Shown: one piece after another, positions 24,401-37,300 of the stretch
How positions within the stretch are numbered: the stretch's first letter is position 1
Layout: every line of letters starts with the position of its first letter
Assembly (NCBI GenBank): GCA_021234155.1
Contig: JAJEKV010000768.1
Coordinates: 1-64,000, forward strand
Source: Isoetes taiwanensis
Lineage: Eukaryota; Streptophyta; Lycopodiopsida; Isoetales; Isoetaceae
DNA length: 64,000 nt
Reading direction: 5' to 3'
Program-made: the position numbers and the translations under genes
Notes under the pieces: model-generated
What the model saw: only the letters and a program-made list of their open reading frames with translations
What the model was told of the DNA's origin: nothing
Database searches by the model: none

Positions 24401-27400
24401 GCGCAAAAGGGTCAAAGGCTGCTTGTGAGATAAGGATCCATCATCGAACAGCGGAGCCATCGGGGAGGAGAGTCATGATGCCTTACTTGCCAAAGAGCCA
24501 GGCATGCATAGAAGGACAAAGGTCGAGAGGCGAAAGATGGAGAAGTGCTAACAGAGCTTCTTCCACGAGCTTCCGGAGAGGCAGCGGGAGGATCAAAGCC
24601 CGGCGAGCACAATCAAAGTCACTTGGGAAGGTACCTCAAGACAACAAAGGCGGCATAGTGGAGCGTGACAGCGTCAAGCCATGTGATCGAGGGATCAACA
24701 AAGGAAGTTTGGGCTTCGATGGAGAACCAACTAGGTGAGCCCGAGCGATGACTTGCCTGTGACCTTGCATGCAACTTGGTGAACAGGATGAGCGATTCAA
24801 AAGAACAAGCTGCGCGAGAGAACAACTCGGAGGAGTATAGCCAAAGGAATGCAGCGCCTGACCTCAAGAGGCGCCTTCAAATAGCTTCAAGTATCATGAA
24901 GGGGGAACAATTATTGCGAGAGCGGGGATCAAGAAGCGAACTGAAATGTCGAAGCATCAACGACAAGCACACCTTAGTTAGAATGTGATGCAAAGCGGTT
25001 GTGCCATAGCCGACAAACATCGGAGGGCCCAAGTATATCAACAAGTTACCCCGGTCTGGCCAGCGGCGTACAAAAGGAGGGATCGTCAACACCATTGCAG
25101 GGAGGAACCACAGATGACATTGCCAAGGGTAGGTGTCAACTTCGAAGGGAGGCACAAGGGAGACCTAATAGCTCTAGTAGTAATTGTAATTATGTAAGCT
25201 ATATGTTGTGCATGTATAGTTCCTTGTTATTTCTTCCCTCCCATGGCGTAACACATCAAAGGAAGAGATGTCATGCAAGTTGCGGGGGTGAAGCAATCAA
25301 CATCGTCAACACTCTTGGGCAACACGATAGCGACAAAGAGGACTCGGCGTATGAGACATCGATGGAGTCGAAGAAACAATATCGGATCTGAGTCATCCTT
25401 TAGGCTGCCAAGATAAAGAGTTCAAGATGAAAGATCTTTTCAAGGGCGCCACTTTCCGGGCTTTTGGCGGCATGGAAGATTTCAAGTGATCAACTACACC
25501 ATCAAGCCACCCAGCAATAAGAGGGCTTCTAGCGAACAAAGTCAACCTCTACTTCAAAAGGCATCCCCTTTGTCAAGGAGGCTGAAGTATCGGCGACTCG
25601 GAAGAAGCGTTACCTTGCTCCTTCAAGCGGGCAGCAGTGGCGGATGAGCTTCTAGCAAGCTCAAAGATCTAAGGCCATGGGGCCTAGTAGGTTAAATGTA
25701 TGGATGGTAACATCCATATTGGGATAGAAGGCAATTCGGATATTCTCGTTGAAAGGATTGCCCAATTGGGAATTGGGAAGGCGCATAGGAGTAACTAAAA
25801 TTATACGATTGTTATGGACATCCAGCGTATTGAAACCACTTGGTGAGATTGATCTCCCAGCTAAGAAGGAATCACTACTAGGATAATTGTTGACCATGTA
25901 TAAATCTAGTATCTCAAAAGAATAATCAACGAAAAAAAAAGTAATCTAACAAGTCCAGGCCAACTTGTTACGATGACATCAATTCGATTGGTAGGAATAT
26001 TCAAGAGTTTAAATAACTAAGAAAGGGAATCTCTAGAATAATAAAATAATAGTACATGCAAGGTACATCTAAAATAAAATTATAGTAATCAAATAGTCTT
26101 TTTTGAGACAAAAGGAATTGTCGTCATGACAAAACCTTGTGGTTTAGAATCGTTCTAACTAAGTAGATAACCCATAATTATATTGAAATAAATGATAACA
26201 TAATATGTGCATCCATCTTAGATGGTTATATATGTTAGCTAAGGCTAGTAAATTAATGCGCTAAGTAAAAAGCGTATAACCTCTTAAGGGGAGAGAATAG
26301 ATATGGCGTTGTGTGCAATGTCATTGAAGAGTCTTGAGGACCATTTTCTTTTGAAGAAAGTGGGAGGGCTCAATCTTATGATTGAGCGTACTTGCAAATT
26401 GGTGACCGTAGAATAGAGTTCACTCCGGCAATGGCGAAGCGAATAGGCGTAAGATAGATAGATAGATAGCTCGGGGAGGCCTTCAGCGTGCGAGGCCCGG
26501 CGTAGTAGTGAACTACACCAGCGAAGTGGAGCAAAACTATGGGAACAATGAGCGACCAAGTCACCTCAAACTACTCGGCCTTGGCTCAATGGTGGATCGT
26601 TTTAGCCTTAGGTAAGGTATCGCATGTATTATAAGCCTTAATGTGTCTTATTGATAAGTTAAATATAGACCCTAATAGCTGCATAGAAATTGTTATGCGT
26701 ATATGTATCATAGGGAAATAAGTTAAATAACAGCGATAATGTGAAGTAGCATGTTAATTAATCCTTACGCAAAGGATGCAATTCCTTCAAGGATAGCTAT
26801 AGGTCCTTATAAATATAAATAGAAAATAGAATTGGATATACTTAAGTGCATCTTAGGGATATACTTCCAAAGGGTAATCACGGGACCCAAGGAAGAGAAT
26901 AAGAAGCACATCTAATTCTTGTGTATGATAATTAAAACCACATCTATAATACAATAGGTCTAAATCGGGGTTATTGTTTAAATAATTGCGATCTAAAAGT
27001 CATTAAATATTGCAAAGCTTAAGTAAATATAATTGTACTATCGGAGTAATGTATCCGATACTATGATAATGTTAATTCATAAATATTACCTTAGGGTAAT
27101 TATGTTAATCACATGCATTAAAAGGCGAAAAAAAAAAATTGGCTCGGGCATGTCGATTTGTGTTTAGATTAGTTTCATGTGTAGTTAAGATTAATCTGCG
27201 CATGCAACCTATGCTTGGTATGGATTGCATGCGTTGTTACCGATGATGAGACCACTACGGTGATCTCTAGGGCGTGGTGTAATGTCAATGTAGGCATGGC
27301 GTTTCCGCTGGGCAGTGGAAGGTAGATTAGAAAGTCTACTTACGTCCCGCGAGTAGGCGACCTCGAGAAGAAAGGAGGTCATTAAGGAATGCATTGATAG

Positions 27401-27704
27401 GAAAGGCACCTTTAGCCCCATATATGCTTTGATAGGAGGAATCTATCCTTCCGCCCCCCCCGGGGAAGGATATCCTCCTATTTGGGCAACTAGAGGTGTA
27501 GGCATGGCGGCATATAGGCATATGGTGCCTGTCTCCCGACCATAATGGAAGATCCACCCTCTTCCTGTAGCAGGAGATTAGCCATGCATCCATGTAGATA
27601 GGTGGGGTGGTCACCATATAACCAAAATTTTATTAATAATTAATAATAGGTAGTGTGGCCTGCTGGGCCAATAGGCTCAGGAGGGCAAGGAGGTCGAACT
27701 TCTG

Positions 27705-28210
27705 AGGCTTACAACACAAATTTTGTTATAATGTGTTGCAAGGGATGAAGGGTACCTTAGAAGTGTAAAATTTGTATGAAATTGATAAACTTTGATAAAC
27801 TTAAATGTTGTATTAAGTAAGGTTAATAATTACCTTGCGTGGATTAAGTTATGATGTGATAAGTTAATAGGATACTTGAAATAGTAATGTCTTAAACATT
27901 ACCTTAGAGTAATTCTAATAATTAAGATAGTAAGTATGTAATTATAGATATTGTAAAATTAATGCAGGATTTTAAGGTGCGAAGACCTGCAACACAAATT
28001 TTGTTGGAATGTGTTGCAAGGAATGAAGAGTACCTTAAATAATAATTGTATATGAAAGTGTTAAATTGTGATAAACTAAATGTTGTGATAATAGAAACTA
28101 ATAAGTACCTTATTTTAGTAGAATTCTGAATTGACAACTTATTTGATAATGTAATGGCGTAATAATGATTTAAAATATTATCTTAAGGTAATCGTAATAA
28201 ATGTGTAAGT
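27705..28210 (+). repeat. Two-copy tandem repeat, about 278 bp unit
   Basis: AACACAAATTTTGTT followed by AATGTGTTGCAAGG lies at 27,713 and 27,991. GATAAACTxAAATGTTGT and the ACCTTAGAGTAAT-like block (27,901 and 28,180) recur at the same spacing. A further copy of the ACCTTAGGGTAAT block is at 27,089. The repeat sits just before the polypurine tract of the LTR element. Confidence 0.7.
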
Positions 28211-28263
28211 ATTATAGTAGTATATCAGGTATGCATCGAGGTTGATTGCGGGGTTAGGAAGAT

Positions 28264-28320
28264 TCAAGGTGGGGAGAACCCACGATCTTTGCGGACGACA
28301 TCATTTCAAGGTGGGGAGAA
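28264..28320 (+). other. Duplicated polypurine tract before the 3' LTR
   Basis: TTCAAGGTGGGGAGAA occurs twice, ending at 28,278 and at 28,320. Only the second abuts the 3' LTR (TGTGGCG). A repeated tract could come from slippage or offer an alternative plus-strand primer. Confidence 0.7.
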
Positions 28321-30078
28321 TGTGGCGTTCGGCCACGGTATCGCTCGGGGCGTATATTTGTCCCGTCCGCAGCGTACCACCGCCACCCCGGTGGCGATAA
28401 TGCGTAGCGTGTAGCCAAGTGGGTAGCCCCTGGGGGGGGCAACTTGCTAGAATGTGCATTAGTATTAATGTGCACATTTTCCAATGTACACATTAATGTG
28501 GGCACACATTTCCATGTGGCCACTTGATGCCAAGTGGGCCATACCCATAGGTGCAATTAATGTGCACATTTTCCAATGTACACATTCATTAATGTGCACA
28601 CATTTCCATGTGAGCACATTTGGGTGCTACATTTCCATGTGGGCACATTTGGCCACCTAGCCCTTAAAGGCAAGTGGGCCCTTTTCCCAATTATCCCACA
28701 TGCCTAAAGGGGATAATTGGAAACCCTAACCACCCCTTGTCTATTTAAGTAGGAGAACCTAACTTGCCCATTTTTCGTTTCTAGGGTTTTAGAGGCTCTT
28801 TTTGGCTGCCTCAAGGCCAAAAGCAGCCTCCCAGAACTTCATGAGAGAGAGCTGCATCATTAGTTTTCCTTGATTCGAGCATTTCAGCAGGGATGGTGGG
28901 AGTTGGTCAGGAGGAGGAACTCAAGGATCGGTATTTAGGCAATTTAGTAGTCTAAACCCCATTTCAGCCATCGAATCGGTGGGTTTAGCCTCTTAAATTG
29001 CCCATAGCAACCCTCTAGAACTCTAGATGCGATTCTAACTAAAGAACCTAACTCTATGATATAGATTAGATCTTGTTCTTTAGTTCTTACGTGATGTATA
29101 TGGATGATGTATCTCTGTGAACTCCTTGTATTGGGAAGGGGGTAGAGACCTAAAGCTTGGTAGTAGATGCTCCTAGATTAGCCTCTCTAGCACACTATAG
29201 ATGCGACTGTGCACAATAGCCACTTTGTGTTGTGGGTGAAGGTTGATAAGGGCCGGCTTGTAAGGAGGTTGCTCTCTCGGGATGTAAAGTCTGACTCTTG
29301 AGCGATCCCTATGGTGTGGGCTGCGTGCACCACGGGGATCATTGTGACGTTGGGGATAATGGCTTGCACAGCGGTGTGGGCAAGGCATGGGGTCACGTGT
29401 GCGTTGGTTGAGGTGGTGAATAGGACCTTCCGTGGTGGTAGTTCCCCTCAAGTGGGTTAAAAGTCGAATACGGACGGTTGGTGTCCTCTAGTCACCTGCT
29501 ATGGCATTGATCATCTCGGTGGGAGAGCAACCTCCCTACACCCCTCATCAGTGCAGGGGAGATGTAACTGGGGCTATAGCCCCTTTGGCTATGATCCCGT
29601 GACTCTGGTCCAACCCGACAGTTCTTCGACCTATCGCAAAATTGTGCCGGGGAGGGCGGATGGAGTGGACAACCCTAAGCCATGTTCATATGCCGGCCAA
29701 ATCCATTGCCATATTCACATGCGCAATGAACTCTGGAGAGGGCAAGCCGTCAGTCATCCCTTTGAGTGCAGGCCTTGGGTAGGATTCCCTATGTGATGTC
29801 TGATCTTTGTCTATCTTGAGATATGTGGAGGGCCATCCGCCGTGATGGTCATATGATATTGATGTATGTACTCTGCCCGACATGTATGTTTACGCTTCAG
29901 CGGCTAAGGTAGGCCACGAGGGAGGCGGGGTGCAATGACCCTTCCACTCTTCCCCACTGGAACCCGTCGGTTCGCGGTGTCATAGAGGAGCCACATTAGC
30001 ATGGAGCTGGTATGGGGGATGAACTCTGTTTGTATCACGGTGAGGGAGCGCGGGTATCACGAGTAGAGGGGCGTCACA
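28321..30078 (+). repeat. 3' LTR
   Basis: Aligns along its whole length with 18,391-20,199, with shared landmarks GCTCGGGGCGTATAT, AACTTGCTAGAATGTGCATT, GTCTATTTAAGTAGGAG, TGGATGATGTATCTCTGTGA and ATGGAGCTGGTATGGGGGAT. It ends GCGTCACA. It differs from the 5' copy by many small indels and substitutions, several at CG sites, consistent with ageing under cytosine methylation. Confidence 0.88.
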
Positions 30079-30709
30079 TCATCAATCTCGACATCTTGTG
30101 CTGATACTTGATAAGCCACAAAAGCGATTCTACGCATCTTGCGAAAACTCACGGAGACATTAAGAAGAAAACCATGAGTATGTGATAAGAACTTTCAAAT
30201 TAAGTAAACAAGTAACAAACACGATGGTGAAGAAAATGATGGTATCTTGCTTATGCAATCCATATATCGCACTTCATCCAAAAGCCATCTAAAGATGGGA
30301 CCTACAACCAGGGCTTAGAGCGTAGCAAAATCTGAACTATCATAGCTTCATCGACTTGCAATAGGTCACAAAGGAGACTTCGATCCCTGGAGAATTTGAT
30401 CCAGCCCGATCATGGGGGCGTGTCAAATGAAACCAAAGCCAGCACGGAATCAAGAAATTCAAGCTTCGACTACATGATCTTAGGAGAAACCAAGGGATCT
30501 AGGGACTTGGGGGATCAAGCTAGTTAGAACCCGGACAAAATCCAAAAAAGGAATGATGCAATAATATTCAACAAAAACTAGTTGTATAGATGAATTAGTA
30601 GCTAAGATAAGGAGAAAGCGTGATCAAATAGGAGGAATAATGAATCTTGTAGTGGAGATAAGGAGAACTCTCATAAGCTAAGAGGTATAGTAGAGAAAAA
30701 ACAGCAAGG

Positions 30710-30880
30710 AGGGATGAAGGGAAGAGAAAACTTGTGGAGCCAGAAACAAGAAGAATGGAAAGGAGCTCAAGAAGAACGATGAACTGGAAATGAAAAAATA
30801 GTATATAAATAGGAGATGCAAGGCATGGCGTCCCCATCCAGGAATGGCGGTTCTATTGCTATCGCCAATAGAATCGTGGC
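30710..30880 (+). repeat. TATA-bearing dispersed repeat, copy 2
   Basis: Matches 12,865-13,030: AAACTTGTGG, GAGCTCAA, TATAAATAGGAGATGCAAGG, CATGGCGTCCCCATC, TTCTATTGCTA and AATAGAATCGTGGCA. The two copies flank the large LTR element in the same orientation, which would fit an older outer element into which the LARD inserted, but the repeat ends are not defined. Confidence 0.6.
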
Positions 30881-31196
30881 ATAAGTTGGACCCATGAATG
30901 TGCATTTCTGACTTAAAACTATCATTTAATGCTATTGCTATTTAAAGTGGCCTAAGGCCGAAATCACACTAGAGGCCAAACTAAAAAAATGTAAAATAAA
31001 AAATAGATAAAAAAATGCCATGTGGAGTTTAGGCATCCACGACATATCACATCTATTATTTTCTCCAAATGTCGGAATGACCTTTTGGCACCCATACATT
31101 TTCTATATAGTAGTTTACCCCAAATTTGGCGAACACCACGTTTCAATTTAAGTTTTCGCGCAATTGTCGGGGAGATCATGCTTTAAGATTAAATTT

Positions 31197-31320
31197 ATGC
31201 AATCCGGCCGGGAGTTTCGGAAATTATTAGATGTCCTCATGCAATCCGGCAGGAGTTTTCTCGAAATCATTGGAGTTCTCATGCAATCAGCCCGAGGAGT
31301 TTTGGGAAAATTGGAGTTCG
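31197..31320. repeat. Three-copy tandem repeat, about 41 bp unit
   Basis: Units at 31,197-31,238, 31,240-31,280 and 31,281-31,320. Each starts ATGCAATC(C/A)G, then has a GGAGTTT(T)xxG core and ends near TTGGAGTTC or TTAGATGTCC. Arms of the unit are moderately diverged. Confidence 0.75.
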
Positions 31321-33527
31321 GATGAATGGTTGCATGTAGCACGAAAATTGGTGAAAATCAGTGGCAAATATGTGAAATCAAGTGGCGATTTGTGAAAGAG
31401 CGGATCAAGAGGAAGAGCTGCGATGGGTCAAGAGTGAATGAGAAAAGATTAATCCGTTTCAATCGAGAAAAGATGAATCCATTTCAATCTTGGGACTATG
31501 ATTTCAATCGGATTTTTGATTAACATGGATGGGGCTTTTGGCTACACACATGCGCGAGGAAGCCACGAAGGCCTATATTATAGTAGTAATACACGATTTT
31601 TTTATGAAGAATAGCGGAGATCAGAAGGATTAAAAGCGATTATATCAGGCTTTATCAAAATTTATCAAGCTCTGTCACTGATTATTGCCGCTTGTGTGGC
31701 AGATGACATGGAAGTCTTTTTTGAATAATTTGGACACCATAGTGTGATATCGAGTAGGTGGCACAATGTTTTTGGGTAAACTTGCCACGTATTTAATTGA
31801 GTTTAGCGGTAAGTAGTGTGATTTCACCCCTAATATTCATTGCTGTTAGAATGAGTTTAATCATGAATTATTAGGCAGGATTGATGGAAGTTCCTAGAGT
31901 TTGTTGCAAATTTGCATTTTGATCATTGGACAAATGACTTATAGGCCTTTTCAAATTGTCTTCTTTGTGTGTTATTTTATGTTGAAGTCTTAAGAGGTCT
32001 ACACACCCATTATTTTTTATGCAACTATCATCTAAGCTTTTGAGGACAATTGAATGAAAGAGTATTGTGGCCATGTTGCCATGCTTGGTCAAGCTAACGT
32101 ATAATTGATGCATCCGTAATACTATAAACACCTTTCTACCTTTGCAATAAGACCAATTGATAATCGTCCTCCAAAACTGCCTTGTCGTCTAAGCTAAAAG
32201 GAATAGAAAGGAAATACCTGGTCATAGTACTTCATTACATGTTTTTTGTCGTTGAAGAAGAACTCCAAAACAAGATGAGAACTTCAGAATAGGAAGTGAA
32301 CTTGGCAGAGTTGGTACTAATTGTTGAATGCATAAGAAGTATAAATACTAATGTTATCATGAAAATATGCAACTTGATTGATTACTTGGCAATGCTAAGA
32401 GTTGTTGACAATTATAGATGTAAGGTTTTAAGGAGTTTAGTCGTCGGAACATGAATTTGGGGCTCAATTTTTTCGATTGCTTTCTCTTCGACTCTCCATA
32501 TCTGGTCGCATCTAGCGTTAGGCATGAATGCCACGATTGCACAATCGTCTCAGGTTTTGCCTCAATTGCCTCAGGTTGGCTTCTGGATTTATTACTGTTC
32601 ACATGTTGAAGATGTTTTCGCCTCGCCCATCTTGCCATATTCTAATGGCAGAGCCTTTTCATCTTCAACAAGGTTACGAATTTCTTATCTTCAAAAATTT
32701 ACTTCAGTTTGTGGAGAGGTGAAGGACTCTAACCCTACCTTATGATTTATCGAGATTACGAGAGGATTTTTGGTGCATGTGAGACCTAGACTTTATTGGA
32801 TACGAGACAACACATGGATTTGTCCCATTTGGAGAATCCAAAAAAGTTTATGGGCTGGAGATTTTCAAGCTACTCACGTGAAGCATAGAATTCTCTTGCT
32901 ATTGAAGGATGTGGTTACAGTGAGTGTTTAGATAATTTTACTTTATGGCATAGCCATAAGACATGGTATGGTTATTTGCATCTCTCAAGTCTGGAACTTA
33001 GCCATTGCAATCTTTTCCTGGTCTATTTTAGCTTGCCTAGATAGGAGAAATTCTTTAGAATAATTGTACTAAATGCAGAAACTTCATGCACGTTCTTTTG
33101 AATATCGTAATATATATGTATTTTTACACAAAGAATTTTATCCTCTTCGTCAGCAACACACTCAATCAGGAATGCTAACAACCTTGAGTAGGTATTGGAA
33201 TGTTTCTCTTTCAGCATTGGATGCATGCAAAACCCGTGCGTCATCTTAAATGTAGCACAGAGAACAAGATATCTATACTAATGCATCCTATAATCAAGCT
33301 CAATGCATGTCCTATAGTCAAGCTTCTTGATTCTCATGATATTGGCAAAGTGGATATATGGTCATAACCAGTTCATGCATAACCATCAGTATTTTCATGC
33401 ATCATCTCTATCTATTTATTTCGCAGACTGACCATAGATACCATGAACATTTATATTTGAAAGTAAGGGTTGAGTGTGAAATGACTTTATTCCAGAGCAT
33501 ATATCATCATTGAATTGTTAATTGAAT

Positions 33528-34142
33528 CTGAGGAACTCTACATTTCGCATCTAGCAAATGCATTACGTCCTCATCAATTACCTTCCTGCATCTCTCACAA
33601 CTACCAGTGAAGATCATACTAGGCTTACAAGGCCTCCACACACAAAAAGCCACATCCAATTTGTGACTCCCTCTCCTTAAACACAGTACCCCTTGAACGG
33701 GCTTGTCGCTTCAGCATCATCACAACGATTCAAAAAGCACAAGACATAGCATTTCACAATTTTATCCAGCAGCAGAGAAAAGAACAATAAAGATTTGCTA
33801 ACTACCTTCTTCAATATCCATCATTTCAGGCTACCACAGGATCGATCTCTTCTTGTAGAACACAGAATCACGAAAATTATGACACAAAATCCAAGGACCC
33901 CCTAAAATTGATCCTTCCAAACACGTATCAGAGTGGATTGCCGCAACCAAACGGCATCTCCATAACCCAAAGCCGGGAACTTTCTTGCCTTTGCAAACAA
34001 ACCGGGCTCCATTTTCAGCAAGAATTATATTAGTGGTATGACATCATACTTTAAATTCAATAGCGGTGGCTCTGAGCTACTACTGGAAATTTCTAATACG
34101 GCAAAAGCTTACTTTCCAATGGTTTTTTAAAATTTTCTAGCC
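33528..34142 (-). repeat. Segmental duplication copy A, left part
   Basis: Aligns with 47,448-48,031 (from CTGAGGAACTCTAC onward) and then directly with 54,070-54,223. It is therefore continuous across the point where copy B carries a 6-kb insertion. Shared blocks include ATCATACTAGGCTTACAAGG, GAACGGGCTTGTCGCTTCAG, TCTTCTTGTAGAACACAGAA and CAGCAAGAATTATATTAGT. On the minus strand it corresponds to the exon of the neighbouring gene seen better in copy B; here the frame is broken. Its right end, TTTCTAGCC (34,134-34,142), is the left target duplication of the 9.2-kb element. Confidence 0.88.
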
Positions 34143-34389
34143 GGGTAAAAGCATGAAAGGGTGTCTATAAATGTAGCCCTTTTTGTACATATACATATAT
34201 ACCGAATGCACATTTTTGGAATAAGCATCATCATGACCCGCTAGTAAGCGCCATGATTAATGGCTATCCACCACTCAAACCGCACAATTTTCAAATTTTG
34301 AAATTCTTTACCAAATTCTTTCTTGGTTTGCCTCTCGTTCACTATCAGCCCCCGCCTTCTCGCTTGAATTCGATCATGAATTCTTCATC

Positions 34390-37300
34390 TAGCTATGGCC
34401 CCAAAGCGCCCCGGATCGAGTGCTTGCTCATCACCACAACCCAAGCAAGAAGCCGATTGCTTCGGCGGTGGAATCTTACCTCCAAGGAGTTTAAAGCGTT
34501 TGGGTTACGATGTGATCCAAGCCAAAGACCTCCGTGATAAACATGCGAGAGGCCTACATACCCAACCTAGAGATGGTTGTGAGCGAGGTATAGGGTGAAG
34601 CTCCAAAAATAGGCGAGGATTCAAGGAAGGGAGAATCCGAGGAATGCATGGAAAGATGATTTTTTAAATATTATGAATTGGTTTATGGCAAGAAACAAGG
34701 TTACAAACCATTATATTTCTACCTATTTTGCGAGCATTTGCTCTTCACTTGAAGGGACGGCTTGTTGATTGGATGGACGTGGCTAGGACCGCCAAAGATC
34801 TTGCCAAAACTTCAGAAATTACAGAGGACCCTACAACGGTAAATCCTCAAATATCAAACGGGACATCGTATTGCAGCGAGAATATTAGAGCCACAGGTTA
34901 TTCTAGATCGGATGTTGACACAATAAAGCGATTACTTAAGCATGGGTTGGAGGAGAAAACTAACCTATTGAATGAAGTAGAAACCTTTGGAAAAAAAGGA
35001 GGGATGCATTGAAGGTCATCGGTCGGATTGAGGGTAGAAAGGATATGCTATCCAGAAGATCTGCGGCCAGTCTGCCAGAAAATAGATGAGACAAAGCAGG
35101 AATTTGACAAATTGTCGGGATCCTGCTTTGGAAATCAAGTTATCTTGGTGTTGAAGTACAAGTTGGAAGACTTGGTTATGAGTAGACATGAGAAAGAGCA
35201 AACACTCTTCTAAGCTAGAAATTAGTTTTTGGGAAGCAACTAAAGAAATTGAAAGGCATGAAATCTCAATTGAACAAGCAAAGGAAAAACTTAATTGCAT
35301 TGAATTGGTTCGGCCAAAGGCATTCTGATTTTTGGATTTCATGGGGAGAAGCGGGACCTATTGTTACGCACCCGAGGCCCCTACTGTAGGAGCTACTTCT
35401 ATAGAGCCCGAGTTCATCACATTGGTTCATGTACTTTGTGGCCAAGGCTTTGGCAAAAACTGGTTTGTTCTTTGCTAGCTCCATGAGAGATGCTTATTGC
35501 CTCTTACGCTTGTGTTATCACAGTCCATGAAAGGCGTAATTGCATAAAAGGTTGCATCCGGGATGAGGGCATTCGAATTGACTTGGTTTCCCTTCTTTGT
35601 GAAAGGTATGCATTGCTCTCAACTAATTTAAACTTATATTTCTCTTAATTCATATTTGTTATTGTAATGCATAGTTCTACATGTATGGCTTTTCGGTGCA
35701 TTGCTATTCCTTGTACATGTATAACTTTTAGTGTACATCATGTGAGGAGGTACATAGGCATATATTTGCTTGTTTATTGATGCTTTTATTTTTGAGCTTG
35801 AATTTGCGGTTTGTATCGGTTGTACATGTATCTAATGGAGTCTACATCTGCAAATAGATGTACATGCATTTATTTTTAGAGTGCATCGTAGATGGATTCA
35901 TAAGTATGTGCATTTTTACATATATGTGCTTTTTTTTTGGGCATAGATCTACATTCTCTAACTGGATACACAGGTACATCATCCGGGTGCATTGAGGTAC
36001 ATCTATGTACATTGAGGAACATGTACATGTACATTTGCTATAGTTAAATGTAGTTACGTACATTTGGTACATTTTATGTACATGAAATGTACATGCTTGG
36101 CGAGAATGCACCGGATATTTCTCATTGTTTAAGTTCTATTTTCATGTTCTTTTATGTCTATTGAAATTTAGATCATTTGTTTGTTTTAGAGATGATTTTT
36201 CCTATCCCGAAGCGGCTTTAGCGGCTGATGTTCTTGAGCCATGCATCGACTCTCTTACAAATTTTATTGAGCATAAGCGGTCGAATCGTAGACCCTCAAC
36301 CTTCCAGCTCCGGATCACCAATGACATTTACGAGTGCCGTAATAGAACCATGCGCAGCGATTGCCTCCTCGAACATGGCAAAGTGAAGTTGAGGAAATAG
36401 AGAGGATGGCACTTGAGAAAGCTAAAGATTCTGCGTGCGAGAGCCTTCAATGGCTACTGCCGCGAGAAACACTTTCATCACCAAGTGCTAAATTAGTAAT
36501 TGGAGAAGCTCCTAAGAAAGATTAAACACGTCACCGGCATCATCTGCGGGTGCCGGTTACGGACTATTCGGAAAGCTACAAAGGACACGATCTAGATTTT
36601 ATCCCGGGAGATACCGGGGAAGAGGAAGTTGAGTTGGTAGTTGAGTCCACTCCAAAGAGGAGGCAAAAGAATCTTTGGTGATGTAACTCCAAGAGAAAAA
36701 AAACAGCAAAATCTCCGGCCAACAAAAAAATGTCCTCAAAAAGAAAATCTCCGGGGCAAAAAAGTGCCACCACCACCAAGAAAGAGGTATGTCAAGATGA
36801 ACTAATTTTGTTAAACATCTCGATTTATGATAATTAACCACATTTTTTTTTTTTGTACATAGGACACGATCCGCAGTCGCGTGAAGGAAGCTGATCGATC
36901 ACGGAGTCGGAACAGGAAGAGGAAGAGGAGCTACAAGCAAATATTGATGTGATAACAAATAAGGTCAAAGCAGCCCACGAGAAGATCTTTGAAAGCGGTG
37001 ATGAATTTACAAGGTGAGTAATATAAATTGATTACAATAGATATATTCTTTTGTAATCTTTGTTGTTTCCTTGTGCAGTTTAGTGAACCGAATCAAAAAG
37101 GTTGGTTCCATTCACTCCCTTATAGGGAATTTGTCCTCCTAAGCCTCGCACCCTCTATCTTTCAAAGTGATGTTGTGAAGTTCTGGTGGAAATTTCGGAC
37201 TTGACCTCTAAGATGGTAGATGTCTATGGGAGGTAGGCTAGCATTTCAACATATTTATGTTATTTCATTCCCTAAGTCACTCATCTTATGTATTAATATG

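Larger units (their letters stand above)
20214..28306 (+). other. Interior of the LTR element, no domain recognised
   Basis: From 20.3 to 25.7 kb the interior is moderately GC-rich and holds many short overlapping frames on both strands. Several are Arg/Glu/Ser-rich on the plus strand (20,839-21,097, 22,304-22,764, 24,475-24,738), but none shows a gag or pol motif. From 25.7 to 28.2 kb it is AT-rich and non-coding. A short (GATA)4 run lies at 26,452-26,468. An inverted repeat, GGAGGAATCTATCCTTCC and GGAAGGATATCCTCC, with a C-rich loop lies at 27,435-27,478. Confidence 0.5.
18391..30078 (+). mobile_element. LTR retrotransposon without recognisable coding domain (LARD-like)
   Basis: Two long direct repeats (18,391 to about 20,199, and 28,321-30,078) bound an 8.1-kb interior. 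Directly after the left one is TGGTATCGAGCA (20,202-20,213), close to the TGGTATCAGAGC primer site complementary to plant initiator tRNA-Met. Directly before the right one is the polypurine tract AAGGTGGGGAGAA (28,308-28,320), followed by TG. These fix the element and its plus orientation. I find no gag zinc knuckle, protease, RT, RNase H or integrase motif, so it is either a non-autonomous large derivative or decayed beyond reading. The LTRs differ at many positions, many of them small indels, which suggests an old insertion. A clean target duplication is not visible (TCTCA before, TCATC after). Confidence 0.88.
30079..33527. other. Gene-poor stretch with short repeats
   Basis: No gene recognised. 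It contains the second copy of a TATA-bearing repeat (30,710-30,880) and a 41-bp tandem array (31,197-31,320), described separately. Frames at 31,871-32,131 (minus), 32,357-32,638 (minus) and 32,524-32,745 (plus) have no known motif. The plus-strand LWHSHKTWYGYLHLSSL at about 32,940-32,990 slightly resembles the copia pre-integrase motif LWHxRLGH..., but nothing around it supports this. Confidence 0.35.

Noticed and set aside
26452-26468. GATA microsatellite
   Set aside because: About four units only; too short to be worth a separate feature.
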